From: DATHKG01 sp035489435
Lineage (GTDB): Bacteria > Bacteroidota > Bacteroidia > Chitinophagales > Chitinophagaceae
Assembly: GCA_035489435.1 (NCBI GenBank)
Contig: DATHKG010000156.1
Strand: one strand, 5' to 3'
Length of the DNA stretch: 64,000 nucleotides
Part shown: positions 42,117-51,590 of the stretch, one piece after another
Layout: each line of letters starts with the position of its first letter
Position numbering within the stretch: the first letter of the stretch is position 1
Position numbers and translations under genes: made by a program
The notes under the pieces: model-generated
Database searches by the model: none
Seen by the model: only the letters and a program-made list of their open reading frames with translations
Told to the model about the DNA's origin: nothing

Positions 42117-43487
42117 ATGCAAACTATTTCATTAACCCCAATGCGCGAATATTACGACTCGGGCGCCACCAGGTCCATAGAATTTCGCATCAAACAATTA
42201 AATGCTTTAAAGCAGCTGGTGATCCAAAACGAAGCTGCAATAGCTGAGGCGCTTTATAAAGATTTGCATAAGAGCGAGGAGGAAGCTTATGCAACCGAAA
42301 CCGGTTTGTTTTTAGCAGAAACAAAACATCTCTTATCTCGCCTCCGAAAATGGGCAAGACCCGCTTCAGTGAAAACTACATTTGCAAATATCCCTTCATC
42401 GAGTAAGGTCTACCGCGATCCACTTGGAGTTGTATTAATCATCGCTCCATGGAATTATCCTTTTCAACTGATCATGATTCCTCTTATGGCTGCAATAGCT
42501 GCAGGTAATTGCGCAGTATTAAAACCCAGTGAAATGGCACCAGCAACTGCAAGCCTCATAGAGAAAATGATTGCCGGCATCTTTCCGGACAATTATATCC
42601 GGGTGATAAATGGGCCCGGCGACCAGGTTATACCACCGATGCTTGAGTCGTTTAGATTTGATCATATTTTTTATACGGGTAGCACTTTTGTTGGCCGGCA
42701 GATTTACAAACTGGCTGCAGACAAACTGGTGCCAGTCACGCTGGAACTTGGGGGTAAAAGTCCCGTAGTGATAGAACCAGACGCCGATATCTTCGTTACA
42801 GCCAAACGCATCACTTTTGGTAAATGGCTAAACGCTGGTCAAACCTGTATAGCCCCGGACTACCTCCTGGTTCATGAATCAGTAAAAGATAAGCTTATAG
42901 ACGCGATTGGTAAATCGATCAAAGAATTTTATACCAGCGACCCTGCCGGAAGCCATGACTATGGAAGGATCATCAATCAATCAAGATTTAAAAAGCTGGT
43001 TGGATATCTCGATAATGGAGATGTTGTTTATGGCGGTGATCATGACATCTCCCAACTTTATATCGGTCCTACAATTCTCGATAGGGTAAATGTTGAAGCA
43101 CCTATTATGCATGATGAAATATTCGGACCGATACTTCCTGTAATTACGTATAAGAATACTGAAGAGGCAATGGCTATAGTCACCAGGAATCCTGACCCGC
43201 TTGCTTTTTATCTGTTCACCCGCAACCAGGAAGTTGTTGATGCCTGGATAAAGAAAACTTCTTTTGGCGGTGGTTGTATTAATAATACCGCCTATCATTT
43301 TTCAAACTATCATTTGCCTTTCGGCGGAGTCAGGGGTAGCGGCATGGGGACTTATCATGGGAAATTCAGTTTTGATCTTTTTAGCCGACCGAAGTCTGTC
43401 ATGAAAACGCCATTCTGGTTTGATCCGAGAATCAAATACCCCACTTTCAAAGGAAAGATCAAACTGCTTAAGAGGATCTTTGGGTAA
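42117..43487 (+). CDS. Aldehyde dehydrogenase
   Basis: A 456-residue NAD(P)-dependent aldehyde dehydrogenase. The general base Glu210 is in VTLELGGKSPVV, the nucleophile Cys244 is in NAGQTCIAPDYL, and the cofactor region includes IAPWNYPF (109-116). The size and the hydrophobic C-terminal region fit class 3/fatty-aldehyde-type enzymes such as YwdH. No signal peptide. The substrate is unknown. The gpx gene follows after 56 bp. Confidence 0.92.
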   Translation: MQTISLTPMREYYDSGATRSIEFRIKQLNALKQLVIQNEAAIAEALYKDLHKSEEEAYATETGLFLAETKHLLSRLRKWARPASVKTTFANIPSSSKVYRDPLGVVLIIAPWNYPFQLIMIPLMAAIAAGNCAVLKPSEMAPATASLIEKMIAGIFPDNYIRVINGPGDQVIPPMLESFRFDHIFYTGSTFVGRQIYKLAADKLVPVTLELGGKSPVVIEPDADIFVTAKRITFGKWLNAGQTCIAPDYLLVHESVKDKLIDAIGKSIKEFYTSDPAGSHDYGRIINQSRFKKLVGYLDNGDVVYGGDHDISQLYIGPTILDRVNVEAPIMHDEIFGPILPVITYKNTEEAMAIVTRNPDPLAFYLFTRNQEVVDAWIKKTSFGGGCINNTAYHFSNYHLPFGGVRGSGMGTYHGKFSFDLFSRPKSVMKTPFWFDPRIKYPTFKGKIKLLKRIFG

Positions 43488-43543
43488 TTTTGCGAATAGG
43501 TTAAGATGGGACAATCTATCCGGTAAAAAATCAAATTGAACTG

Positions 43544-44233
43544 GTGACATACAGGAAAAGAAATATTGGTTTGATTGTTTTATCAGTGCTGACGATGAGC
43601 AGCCTTATTTATTTTTTTATTGTAAACAGAAATTCCAGGGCCATGACGGGTAAACAAAAAGTAATGAAAGCAATTTATCCGTTGATAACAGGAGTTACCC
43701 GGCTTTTCGGAAAAAACAGTGATGTTTTTGTGAATAGCGGTCATAAAACTCCGCTGAAATCATTATACAATCTGACCGTTAAATTAAATGGCGGTAGCGA
43801 GCTGAACATGGAAGAGCTTTCTGGTAAAAAAATACTAATTGTTAATACCGCATCAGATTGTGGGTATACAAGGCAATATGAAGAATTGCAACAGCTCCAG
43901 GCAAAGTATGCAGGCAAACTACAGGTGATTGGGTTCCCCGCAAATGATTTTAGCGAACAGGAAAAAGGTACTGATGCAGAAATAATGCAATTCTGTAAAC
44001 TCAATTACGGGATCAATTTTCCGCTTTCAACAAAAATAGTGGTGGTAAAATCAGAAAATCAAAACCCGGTATTCGAATGGCTTTCCAACAAATCCCTTAA
44101 TGGCTGGAACGACAAAGCTCCTTCATGGAATTTTTCAAAATACCTGATCAACGAAAAAGGAATGCTTACGCACTATTTTGACCCTTCAGTAAGCCCTTTG
44201 GGAAAGGAAATGATACAGGCCGTTGAGATGTAA
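43544..44233 (+). CDS. Membrane-anchored glutathione peroxidase family protein
   Basis: A 229-residue thiol peroxidase with an N-terminal hydrophobic anchor (IGLIVLSVLTMSSLIYFFIV, about 8-27), so the catalytic domain faces the periplasm. The peroxidatic Cys106 is in NTASDCGYTRQYEEL, the glutamine in GFPANDFSEQE, and the tryptophan in SWNFSKYL: a normal catalytic set. Such Cys enzymes usually use thioredoxin-like donors. The start is GTG at 43544. A terminator overlaps the 3' end of the opposing dus gene. Confidence 0.88.
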   Translation: MTYRKRNIGLIVLSVLTMSSLIYFFIVNRNSRAMTGKQKVMKAIYPLITGVTRLFGKNSDVFVNSGHKTPLKSLYNLTVKLNGGSELNMEELSGKKILIVNTASDCGYTRQYEELQQLQAKYAGKLQVIGFPANDFSEQEKGTDAEIMQFCKLNYGINFPLSTKIVVVKSENQNPVFEWLSNKSLNGWNDKAPSWNFSKYLINEKGMLTHYFDPSVSPLGKEMIQAVEM

Positions 44234-44234
44234 C

Positions 44235-44254
44235 GCCCTATACCGGGCATTTTT
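44235..44254 (+). terminator. Terminator formed inside the last codons of dusB
   Basis: The hairpin GCCC/GGGC followed by ATTTTT starts two bases after the gpx stop. On the other strand its bases encode the dusB ending KCPV and stop. Confidence 0.55.
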
Positions 44255-45275
44255 CGTGATAATTTTCCAATACAATCGGGGTTTTTTCAAATTGAAAACC
44301 TGAATACTGGATGATGATTTCATTCAAAACTTCATTTATTTCTTCAGGCGTTTTAAGAGTAACCAGGCGGCCACGGAATTCTTTTATGTTTGGTAGACCC
44401 TTCAGGTAGTTGGCATAATGCCGGCGCATTTCATTGATTCCTACTACAGGTCCCTTCCATTCAACAGATCGCAACAGGTGTTTGCGGCAAACAGCAACCC
44501 GATCTGTAATGGTCGGTGGTGGCAGGTGCTCACCCGTTTGAAAATAATGTTTGATTTCGTTAAAGATCCATGGATATCCGATGGCTGCCCGGCCAATCAT
44601 GATACCATCTATTCCATACTTGTTTTTGTATTCAAGCGCTTTTTCGGGAGAATCGATATCACCGTTTCCGAAGATCGGTATCCTGATTCTTGGATTGTTT
44701 TTTACTTTTCCTATGAGTGTCCAGTCGGCATCCCCTTTATACATCTGGGTCCGGGTACGGCCATGAATAGCAAGTGCTTTAATTCCCACATCCTGCAGGC
44801 GTTCTGCAACTTCTTCAATATTCCTGGTTGAATCGTCCCAGCCGAGGCGTGTTTTGACAGTGACCGGTAATGAAGTTGATTTCACGACCGCTGAAGTAAG
44901 CCTCACCATCAGGTCAATATCTTTTAATACTCCAGCTCCTGCACCTTTCAAAGCAACCTTTTTTACGGGACAGCCGAAATTGATATCAAGCAGGTCGGGG
45001 TTGGTAACTTCCACGATTTTTGCAGCCAGTGACAGACTTTCTTCATCTCCTCCAAAAATTTGAATGCCCACAGGGCGTTCATAATCAAATATATCGAGTT
45101 TTTGGCGGCTCTTGATCGCATCGCGGATCAGCCCTTCCGAAGAGATGAACTCAGTATACATGAGATCGGCGCCATTGTCTTTACAAACTGCACGAAACGG
45201 CGGATCACTTACATCTTCCATCGGGGCCAGAAGAAGCGGGAACTCCGGTAATTGTATGTTGCCAATCTGAATCAT
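44238..45275 (-). CDS. dusB: tRNA-dihydrouridine synthase
   Basis: A 345-residue flavin enzyme that reduces uridines in tRNA D-loops. FMN and catalytic elements: LLLAPMEDVSDPPFR (14-28), the catalytic Cys102 in INFGCPVKKV, KTRLGWDD, and AIHGRTRTQMYKGDADW. The ATG at 45275 (MIQIGNIQL) is chosen; an upstream TTG is in frame but would add residues not seen in the family. The gene ends four bases from the gpx stop on the opposite strand. Confidence 0.92.
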   Translation of the reverse strand: MIQIGNIQLPEFPLLLAPMEDVSDPPFRAVCKDNGADLMYTEFISSEGLIRDAIKSRQKLDIFDYERPVGIQIFGGDEESLSLAAKIVEVTNPDLLDINFGCPVKKVALKGAGAGVLKDIDLMVRLTSAVVKSTSLPVTVKTRLGWDDSTRNIEEVAERLQDVGIKALAIHGRTRTQMYKGDADWTLIGKVKNNPRIRIPIFGNGDIDSPEKALEYKNKYGIDGIMIGRAAIGYPWIFNEIKHYFQTGEHLPPPTITDRVAVCRKHLLRSVEWKGPVVGINEMRRHYANYLKGLPNIKEFRGRLVTLKTPEEINEVLNEIIIQYSGFQFEKTPIVLENYHEKCPV

Positions 45276-45374
45276 AATTATCACTTTGCCAGTCCTTCGC
45301 AATCAGTGGATATCCTTATCTTGCGTATCTTGAAAGGTTGCAAATTTACAAATTAATCCTCGTTTATACCAGCC

Positions 45375-46208
45375 ATGACCGGTCATTTAAGAATTAAATC
45401 GCCTAATACACAGCTGGGTGTGCTTTTATTGGTTTACTTCATTCCACAATTACTACTGGCGAGCTTAAGCCAGATAATTTTTGGCGGTAAAATAGATTTA
45501 GCTGCCCCGGAAAACCTTGCCACCATGAAGTGGGTCCAGGCCGCATCATCTTTGATTTTTTTCTTTTTACCAGCTTTATTATATGCCTTGTTCAGTTTCA
45601 GGGGCAGTTATTTTTACTTTCTCGGATTTAAGCCTGCCGAGAAAGTATCTATGTATATACTTGGGATCGGGTGTATGCTTTTAGCTTTTCCACTTGTATT
45701 CTGGTTGGGGGAGCTTAATCAACTTATTCCGATGCCAGCTTCCATGATAGAAATGGAAAAACTGGCAGCAAAACAGATGGAGGCTTTCCTTAAGATAACC
45801 GGTGGGACAGATATCATAATAAACGTGATTGTCATCGCACTTTTACCGGCTATCTGTGAAGAAATGTTTTTCAGGGGCGCATTGCAACGTGTGATCATTC
45901 AGCTCACCAGGAGACCATGGGTAGGAATCATTGTTACGGCAGCCTTGTTTTCTGCCCTGCATTTTCAATTCCAGGGATTTTTGCCCCGGATGTTCCTCGG
46001 GATTGTGCTGGGAGCATTATACTGGTTCAGCGGAAGTTTGTGGACAAGCATTGTCGCGCATTTTATTACCAATGCGGTACAGGTGATCGTTGCCTCTTAT
46101 GCTACAAAATACATCAACGAAAATCCGGTAGTGCCTTTTTACCTGGCATTAATTAGTGCCGTTGCAGTCTTCGAATACTTCGTTTATACCAGCGGCTTTC
46201 TACCATAA
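45375..46208 (+). CDS. CPBP family intramembrane protease
   Basis: A 277-residue membrane protein with about seven hydrophobic segments and the CPBP glutamic-protease motifs: PAICEEMFFRGALQR (the EExxxR motif), then FSALHFQFQGFLPRM and the later HFITNAVQ. Related enzymes cleave CAAX proteins or bacteriocin-related substrates; here the substrate is unknown. cdsA follows after 86 bp. Confidence 0.87.
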   Translation: MTGHLRIKSPNTQLGVLLLVYFIPQLLLASLSQIIFGGKIDLAAPENLATMKWVQAASSLIFFFLPALLYALFSFRGSYFYFLGFKPAEKVSMYILGIGCMLLAFPLVFWLGELNQLIPMPASMIEMEKLAAKQMEAFLKITGGTDIIINVIVIALLPAICEEMFFRGALQRVIIQLTRRPWVGIIVTAALFSALHFQFQGFLPRMFLGIVLGALYWFSGSLWTSIVAHFITNAVQVIVASYATKYINENPVVPFYLALISAVAVFEYFVYTSGFLP

Positions 46209-46294
46209 CCTGGTCGAAAGTTTATGACCGCAACGGGTTAACACCTCATAACAACTATATCGCCTGATGAATAACAAAACCCTGTTAGCATAAT

Positions 46295-47191
46295 ATGGCG
46301 CTGAATATTGCTACATTCAGAAAACGGGCGTTGACCGCACTCATTTTCGTCGCTGTAATGCTGACTGGTTTGCTGTGGAGCCAATGGAGTTTTTTTATAT
46401 TGTTTTCCATCATTCATTTTGGTTGCTGGGTTGAATACCAGAAGATAATCGGGTTGATTGATCACGAGTATTCAGAGATTACCGGGTTTCATCGATATGG
46501 AGTGATGCTTGCAGGCTGGTGCATCATGTTATATTTCACCAATGATATGTTTAATATTGGTGATTTCTCACTTCATTCAATGGGCTGGTGGCTTGGGTTG
46601 ATGTTTATATTTCTACTTCCGCTGGTTGAGTTATTATTTTCTAAACAGGTGTCCGGCCGAAACGTTGTGTTCTCCTTCGCCGGGCTGATTTATATGTCAT
46701 TAACCTGGGCGATGATGATTGGCTTATATGATTATTATCATCCGGGACCAGGTCTTTCAAAAGGTCCATATATTCCGCTCACAGTTATCCTGGCGGTCTG
46801 GATCAATGATACAATGGCATACCTGGTTGGTTCTTTTATCGGGAAGACACCTTTCTCAAAAATTTCACCAAAGAAAACCTGGGAAGGTACCCTGGGAGGA
46901 ATGGTGCTTTGTGTATTGATCATCGGCTTAATCGGCAGCAGTGATTATTCCGGTATCATTGGTATACCAACGGAGTCACCAATCCCGGACTATCATTGGT
47001 TCATAATCGGGGCTATAGTTGCCATTTTTGGCACTGCAGGTGACCTGTTTGAATCGAAGCTTAAAAGATTGGCAAATGTCAAAGACAGTGGAAGTATTAT
47101 GCCAGGCCATGGCGGTTTTCTCGATCGGTTCGATTCACTGCTGTTTGTGGTTCCGGCTGTGTGGATCTATGTTCAGCTGTTTATGTCTTAG
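46295..47191 (+). CDS. cdsA: Phosphatidate cytidylyltransferase
   Basis: A 298-residue inner-membrane enzyme that makes CDP-diacylglycerol, the branch point of phospholipid synthesis. About seven hydrophobic segments; the signature is in the C-terminal SKLKRLANVKDSGSIMPGHG (about 257-276), followed by GFLDRFDSLLFVVP. KTPFSKISPKKTWEGTLGG is also conserved. psd follows and both serve phospholipid synthesis. Confidence 0.93.
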   Translation: MALNIATFRKRALTALIFVAVMLTGLLWSQWSFFILFSIIHFGCWVEYQKIIGLIDHEYSEITGFHRYGVMLAGWCIMLYFTNDMFNIGDFSLHSMGWWLGLMFIFLLPLVELLFSKQVSGRNVVFSFAGLIYMSLTWAMMIGLYDYYHPGPGLSKGPYIPLTVILAVWINDTMAYLVGSFIGKTPFSKISPKKTWEGTLGGMVLCVLIIGLIGSSDYSGIIGIPTESPIPDYHWFIIGAIVAIFGTAGDLFESKLKRLANVKDSGSIMPGHGGFLDRFDSLLFVVPAVWIYVQLFMS

Positions 47192-47292
47192 TGCCATTTA
47201 TTTCAACAATATAAATGCTTATTCCCAGACAGGGATTGAAAAGGATAAGTTAACTCAATCAAATCATTCAAACGCAAATAAGGCCAAATCCT

Positions 47293-47300
47293 TAATTTTG
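47293..47300 (+). promoter_or_regulatory. Candidate -7 box before psd
   Basis: TAATTTTG fits TAnnTTTG 17 bases before the psd ATG; no good -33 TTTG is visible. Confidence 0.35.
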
Positions 47301-47316
47301 CGGCTTAAATTCCAAT

Positions 47317-47973
47317 ATGCGGATACATAAAGAAGGCTACAAAACGATTTTCATAATTGCCGTTGCATTTGCCTTGATAAACCTTGCTTCGTTTTATTAT
47401 ATCAGCTTTCATTATCCCTGGCTAAGTTGGCTGATCTTTATTATTTCATTCCTCTTTCTTCTTTTTATTATTTCATTTTTTCGTATCCCGGAAAGGAAAC
47501 TTACAAAACAAGAAAACGTTGTGGTTTGTCCCGCCGATGGCAAAGTGGTGGTTATAGAAGAAACAGTGGATGAAGAATATTTCAAGGACAAGCGCCTGCA
47601 GGTTTCTATTTTTATGAGTCCATTGAATGTACACCAAAACCGGAATCCTGTGTCGGGAGAGGTTGTATACAATCAATATCATAAGGGCAAATACCTGGTT
47701 GCCTGGAATCCAAAATCTTCAACCGAAAATGAGCGCCATACAACCGTTGTAAAAAACCTGCATGGCGAAATTCTCTATAAACAAATTGCAGGAGCAGTAG
47801 CCAGGCGTATTGTAAACTACCTGACTGTAGGTCAAAAAGTGGAACAAAGTGCAGAATACGGCTTTATAAAATTTGGTAGCCGGGTAGACGTCCTGTTGCC
47901 GGTCGGTGCAAAACTGAACGTGAAGATTGACGATATGGTGCAAGGAGGGGTTACGGTGTTAGCGACGTTCTGA
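47317..47973 (+). CDS. psd: Phosphatidylserine decarboxylase
   Basis: A 218-residue proenzyme of the short Psd type. Two hydrophobic segments (about 10-30 and 37-54) lead into the catalytic domain: CPADGKVVVIEE, MSPLNVHQNRNPVSG and the self-cleavage site FIKFGSRVD (Gly187-Ser188), which generates the pyruvoyl group. It makes phosphatidylethanolamine from phosphatidylserine. It follows cdsA in the same pathway. Confidence 0.9.
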   Translation: MRIHKEGYKTIFIIAVAFALINLASFYYISFHYPWLSWLIFIISFLFLLFIISFFRIPERKLTKQENVVVCPADGKVVVIEETVDEEYFKDKRLQVSIFMSPLNVHQNRNPVSGEVVYNQYHKGKYLVAWNPKSSTENERHTTVVKNLHGEILYKQIAGAVARRIVNYLTVGQKVEQSAEYGFIKFGSRVDVLLPVGAKLNVKIDDMVQGGVTVLATF

Positions 47974-47979
47974 ATTCAG

Positions 47980-48086
47980 TGGTGCGTGGTGAGTGGTGAG
48001 TGGTAAGTTGAGTTAATCATTGGATGAGTGATTAATTCACTTTCCTTAACTCACAACTAAAATCACCACTTACCACTCACCACTAG
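47980..48086. repeat. Nested inverted repeat between convergent psd and HAD genes
   Basis: GTGGTGAGTGGTGAGTGG words (about 47987-48015) face inverted CACTTACCACTCACCAC words (about 48048-48083). Inside them TTAATCA/TGATTAA forms a second dyad. The structure sits between two stops and could terminate both transcripts. Confidence 0.7.
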
Positions 48087-48778
48087 AATATATGCCCTAA
48101 CTCTTCCAATGAGTATATCGTATACGTCGGTATTATTGACGTCGTTTCATTAACGTGATTTACAAAAACCTGATCTATACCCGCATTGATAGCACCTTGA
48201 ATATCTGCATCAATGCTATCGCCTATCATAATACTTTTTTCAGGAGCGGAGTTGGTTTTTTTGAAGGCATATTCAAAAATTTCTTTTTTTGGTTTGATGC
48301 TATTGCTTCCTTCCGATGTGATAACTTCTTTGAAGAAGCCTGCTAAACCAGAATATTGTAATTTGCAATGTTGGGTTTTCTCAAATCCATTGGTGATCAG
48401 GTGGAGATCATAACCTTTGTCGGTAAGATACTCAAGCATCTCAATGGCAAATGGAAACAATAGCGTTCTGGAAGGAAGCAGATCGAGAAAACGATCGCCA
48501 AGTGCTTTTGCCAGTGATTCATCACCGATCTTAAAGTCCAGTAGTGTCAGCGCCATGCGCTTCCATCGCAATTCATCTACTTTCAATTGACCCTTCCGGT
48601 ATTTATCCCACAAATGGTTATTATGAACAATATAATTTTTGTGAAACAGTTCAAAATCATGAACACCTATGTTGGCCAAATCATGCCCATGATATAACTC
48701 ATGCAGAGTTAAGCGCGCATTTGCATCGAAATCCCATAACGTGTGATCAAGGTCGAAAAAGAGATGTTTATACTTCAT
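48083..48778 (-). CDS. YjjG-type HAD noncanonical nucleotidase
   Basis: A 231-residue HAD-superfamily phosphatase of the YjjG/TIGR02254 kind. The nucleophile Asp9 and Asp11 are in FFDLDHTLWDFD, motif II is LITNGF, and motif III/IV is EKSIMIGDSIDADIQGA. A helical cap is inserted after motif I. Such enzymes clear noncanonical pyrimidine nucleotides. It stands alone on the - strand. Confidence 0.88.
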   Translation of the reverse strand: MKYKHLFFDLDHTLWDFDANARLTLHELYHGHDLANIGVHDFELFHKNYIVHNNHLWDKYRKGQLKVDELRWKRMALTLLDFKIGDESLAKALGDRFLDLLPSRTLLFPFAIEMLEYLTDKGYDLHLITNGFEKTQHCKLQYSGLAGFFKEVITSEGSNSIKPKKEIFEYAFKKTNSAPEKSIMIGDSIDADIQGAINAGIDQVFVNHVNETTSIIPTYTIYSLEELGHIF

Positions 48779-48822
48779 ATCCTGTTATTGCAAAATTACC
48801 AAACCAGTTTCAGTAAAAAAAG

Positions 48823-48852
48823 TTTGGTAAGCTGTATTAGATTCTAACTTCG
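48823..48852 (+). promoter_or_regulatory. Candidate promoter of the SDR gene
   Basis: TTTG (48823-48826), 18 bp, TAACTTCG (48845-48852), close to TTTG-N19-TAnnTTTG, 18 bases before the ATG. Confidence 0.5.
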
Positions 48853-48869
48853 TTATAAATGATGCAGGT

Positions 48870-49577
48870 ATGAATATTGTAATTACAGGTGCTTCAAAGG
48901 GATTTGGAAGAGCTATAGCAGAGAAGTTTGCGGCCGATGGCAAATCGCACCTGGTCATGATATGTGCGAGGGATAAAGAAAGATTGGAAAAAACGGCGGA
49001 AGAACTGAGAGCAGTTTATAAGGCATCTGAATTCAAAACTTATAACTGTGACCTTGGAATCAAAGAACAGGTAATAGCGTTTGGTGACTGGGTGCTTAAT
49101 CAAACAACTGAAACAGATATCCTGGTTAATAATGCCGGTATCTATTTTCCAGGTAGCATAAGTACAGAAGACGATGGTGTGCTTGAAAAGCTGGTTGAGG
49201 TGAATTTATACAGTGCTTATTACCTGACCCGCAAATTATTACCACGCATGATAGAAAATCGCCGTGGACATATCTTCAATATGTGTTCGATTGCTTCATT
49301 GAAAGCATATCCGAATGGTGGGGCGTATAGCATTACAAAATATGCTTTAGCTGGATTTTCGAGGAACCTGAGGGAAGAACTTAAGAATTTTGACATAAAA
49401 GTAACAGCCGTTTACCCCGGTGCGGCATATACCGACTCATGGAAGAGTTCTGGCGTTGACCCGCAGCGTCTTATGGATGAAAAAGATGTTGCAGATATGA
49501 TATATTCCGCAGCGAATCTTTCGTCCAGGGCTTGTGTCGAAGAAATTCTCCTGCGCCCCCAACTTGGCGACTTGTAG
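48870..49577 (+). CDS. Short-chain dehydrogenase/reductase
   Basis: A 235-residue classical SDR. Nucleotide motif TGASKGFG (6-13), NNAG (87-90), and catalytic Ser140, Tyr153 and Lys157 (SIASLKAY and YSITKYA). Length and motifs are typical for an NADP-linked oxidoreductase of unknown substrate. The gene is followed after about 100 bp by batD on the same strand. Confidence 0.9.
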   Translation: MNIVITGASKGFGRAIAEKFAADGKSHLVMICARDKERLEKTAEELRAVYKASEFKTYNCDLGIKEQVIAFGDWVLNQTTETDILVNNAGIYFPGSISTEDDGVLEKLVEVNLYSAYYLTRKLLPRMIENRRGHIFNMCSIASLKAYPNGGAYSITKYALAGFSRNLREELKNFDIKVTAVYPGAAYTDSWKSSGVDPQRLMDEKDVADMIYSAANLSSRACVEEILLRPQLGDL

Positions 49578-49678
49578 ACTGGTCGTCCAGGGATAAGCAC
49601 CATTCGTCCATTTAACTTTATTTAAGCGCTGAATTGGCTGGCTTAATTTTATATTTGTTTGAACCAGCCAGGGGTCAG

Positions 49679-51556
49679 ATGATGCAATTCAACACGAAGA
49701 CATTTACAGGAATAATTTACCGGCTATTTTTCATTGCCGGCCTCTTCATGTCTGCAATGCCTGGCCATACACAAACGGAGCTGAAATTCGTATCGATAGT
49801 AAGCGAAAAAAGCGTTGCGCTGAAACAGCCTTTCCAGGTGCAATTTGTTGTGTATGGTGCTAAGTATGTTCCCGATATCAAAATTCCTTATATAAAGGGA
49901 TTTGTTGTTAATGATACTTTCACAAACCAGGCATCACAGGTAATCGGCGGTAAAACGCTTCAATGGATAGATTCCTATTCAAAGGTACTTGTACTAACCC
50001 CGATGAAGACAGGCAGGTTTGTTATTCCGGCTGCTTCGGTAACTATTAATGGACGCAAGCTTACGACGAAAGCAATAAATATAACAGTGAGCCAAACCGG
50101 GCTTTCTTCTGTTCCTGAACCTGAGGAAATGCAGAATGAGCCAAGAGTAGAAGATGAATCTGAGATCAGGCCTGGAGAAAAGGTAGAGGACAAAATTAAA
50201 AACAATTTCTTCCTGCGTGCTAATACAAACAAAACCTCTTGTTATGTAGGAGAGCCTTTAGCGGTTGCATATAAAGCTTATTCGCGGCTAAATTCAAATT
50301 CACAGGTTGTTAAAAGACCTTCGTTTCCTGGTTTTAGTGTGGTCGAAATGGTTGAGTCTTATGATAACAAACCAGAGGTTGAAGTGATAAAAGGAAACGC
50401 TTTTTATACCAACCTGATCAGGAAGGTCCAGTTATTTCCATTACAGGCAGGCAAATATGAACTAGACCCCGCAGAAATAGAAAGCGTAGTACATTTTGTA
50501 AAAACGAATGGTTTAAAAAATGACGGGAAAAGTCAGTTGCAAAGATTGCTCGATCAATCTTCATCATTCAGATCCAATTTTGAACACTATACTACTTTAA
50601 GAACTGTCCCGGTTACTATCGACGTAAAACCACTTCCTGAAAAAGATCAGCCAGCTGATTTCACCGGTGCCGTCGGAAAATTTACCTTGCAAACCATAAT
50701 GCCTGCCGAAGAAATTAAGCAGGGCGAACTAATAAAAATACAATGGCAACTTTCCGGCAGCGGTAATCTTCAGCTGGTGACTTTGCCCGATATTGATTGG
50801 CCAAAAGGAATCGATACTTCTGAGCCTACTGTAAAGGAAGATCTTAACCAGTTTGTGTATCCGCTGAGTGGTAAAAAAACTTTTGATTATGCTGTTACTG
50901 CAAGGGATACCGGCCAATATACAATACCAGCTGTTTCATTTTCTTATTTCGATCCACAGTCAGAAAATTATAAGACACTTGTAACTGCACCAATCAGTTT
51001 TCACGTTTCAGCTTCTGAAAAAACTCCTTTTATTGAAACCCGGAATGTGAAAAGCCTGGCCGACAAACCACTGCATCTTTATTGGTTTGGCGGTGTTGCA
51101 CTTGTTATTATCGGTTGGATATTATACCAGGCGGTATTTCTGAAGAAAGGCATAAAGGAACCGGTTACAAATGCTGAACCCTTAAAACCAATGCCGGTCA
51201 CAGAAATAAAAGTCAGGGAAGTTATACCTGCAGCAGCCATGTTTGGGAATGCCCGTAAATCTCTTATTAACGATGATACCAAGGGCTTTTACCGCGAGGT
51301 ACAGCAAGTGCTTTGGAAGATTGCGGCAGAACGCTGTGACGTACTCCCGTCTTTTCTGAATAAACAGAATATAAGCTTCCAGCTTCAGAAGCAGGAGATA
51401 GCGGCACCTGTGATAAATAACTTTCTGACCGTTTTAAATGAATGTGAGTGGGCGCTTTACACTCCTGATCATAGTCCTTCGGATATGCAGGAACTACTTG
51501 ATAAAGCAGTTGAAGTGGGTGATAAATTGAAAAACCCGATAACTGCAACCGGATAA
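49679..51556 (+). CDS. batD: BatD-like oxygen tolerance protein
   Basis: A 625-residue exported membrane protein: signal segment (about 1-30, TGIIYRLFFIAGLFMSAMPG), several beta-sandwich domains typical of BatD (PFQVQFVVYGAKYVPDIKIP, VLVLTPMKTGRFVIPAASV), a transmembrane helix near 470-490 (WFGGVALVIIGWILYQAVFL) and a cytoplasmic tail. batD usually sits in a batABCDE group; no bat partners are present here. The ATG at 49679 follows AGGGG and is preferred over an upstream TTG. Role in aerotolerance is inferred from other Bacteroidota. Confidence 0.82.
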   Translation: MMQFNTKTFTGIIYRLFFIAGLFMSAMPGHTQTELKFVSIVSEKSVALKQPFQVQFVVYGAKYVPDIKIPYIKGFVVNDTFTNQASQVIGGKTLQWIDSYSKVLVLTPMKTGRFVIPAASVTINGRKLTTKAINITVSQTGLSSVPEPEEMQNEPRVEDESEIRPGEKVEDKIKNNFFLRANTNKTSCYVGEPLAVAYKAYSRLNSNSQVVKRPSFPGFSVVEMVESYDNKPEVEVIKGNAFYTNLIRKVQLFPLQAGKYELDPAEIESVVHFVKTNGLKNDGKSQLQRLLDQSSSFRSNFEHYTTLRTVPVTIDVKPLPEKDQPADFTGAVGKFTLQTIMPAEEIKQGELIKIQWQLSGSGNLQLVTLPDIDWPKGIDTSEPTVKEDLNQFVYPLSGKKTFDYAVTARDTGQYTIPAVSFSYFDPQSENYKTLVTAPISFHVSASEKTPFIETRNVKSLADKPLHLYWFGGVALVIIGWILYQAVFLKKGIKEPVTNAEPLKPMPVTEIKVREVIPAAAMFGNARKSLINDDTKGFYREVQQVLWKIAAERCDVLPSFLNKQNISFQLQKQEIAAPVINNFLTVLNECEWALYTPDHSPSDMQELLDKAVEVGDKLKNPITATG

Positions 51557-51590
51557 TTCTTTACTATCAGTAATTGCGGGATTAATGCGT

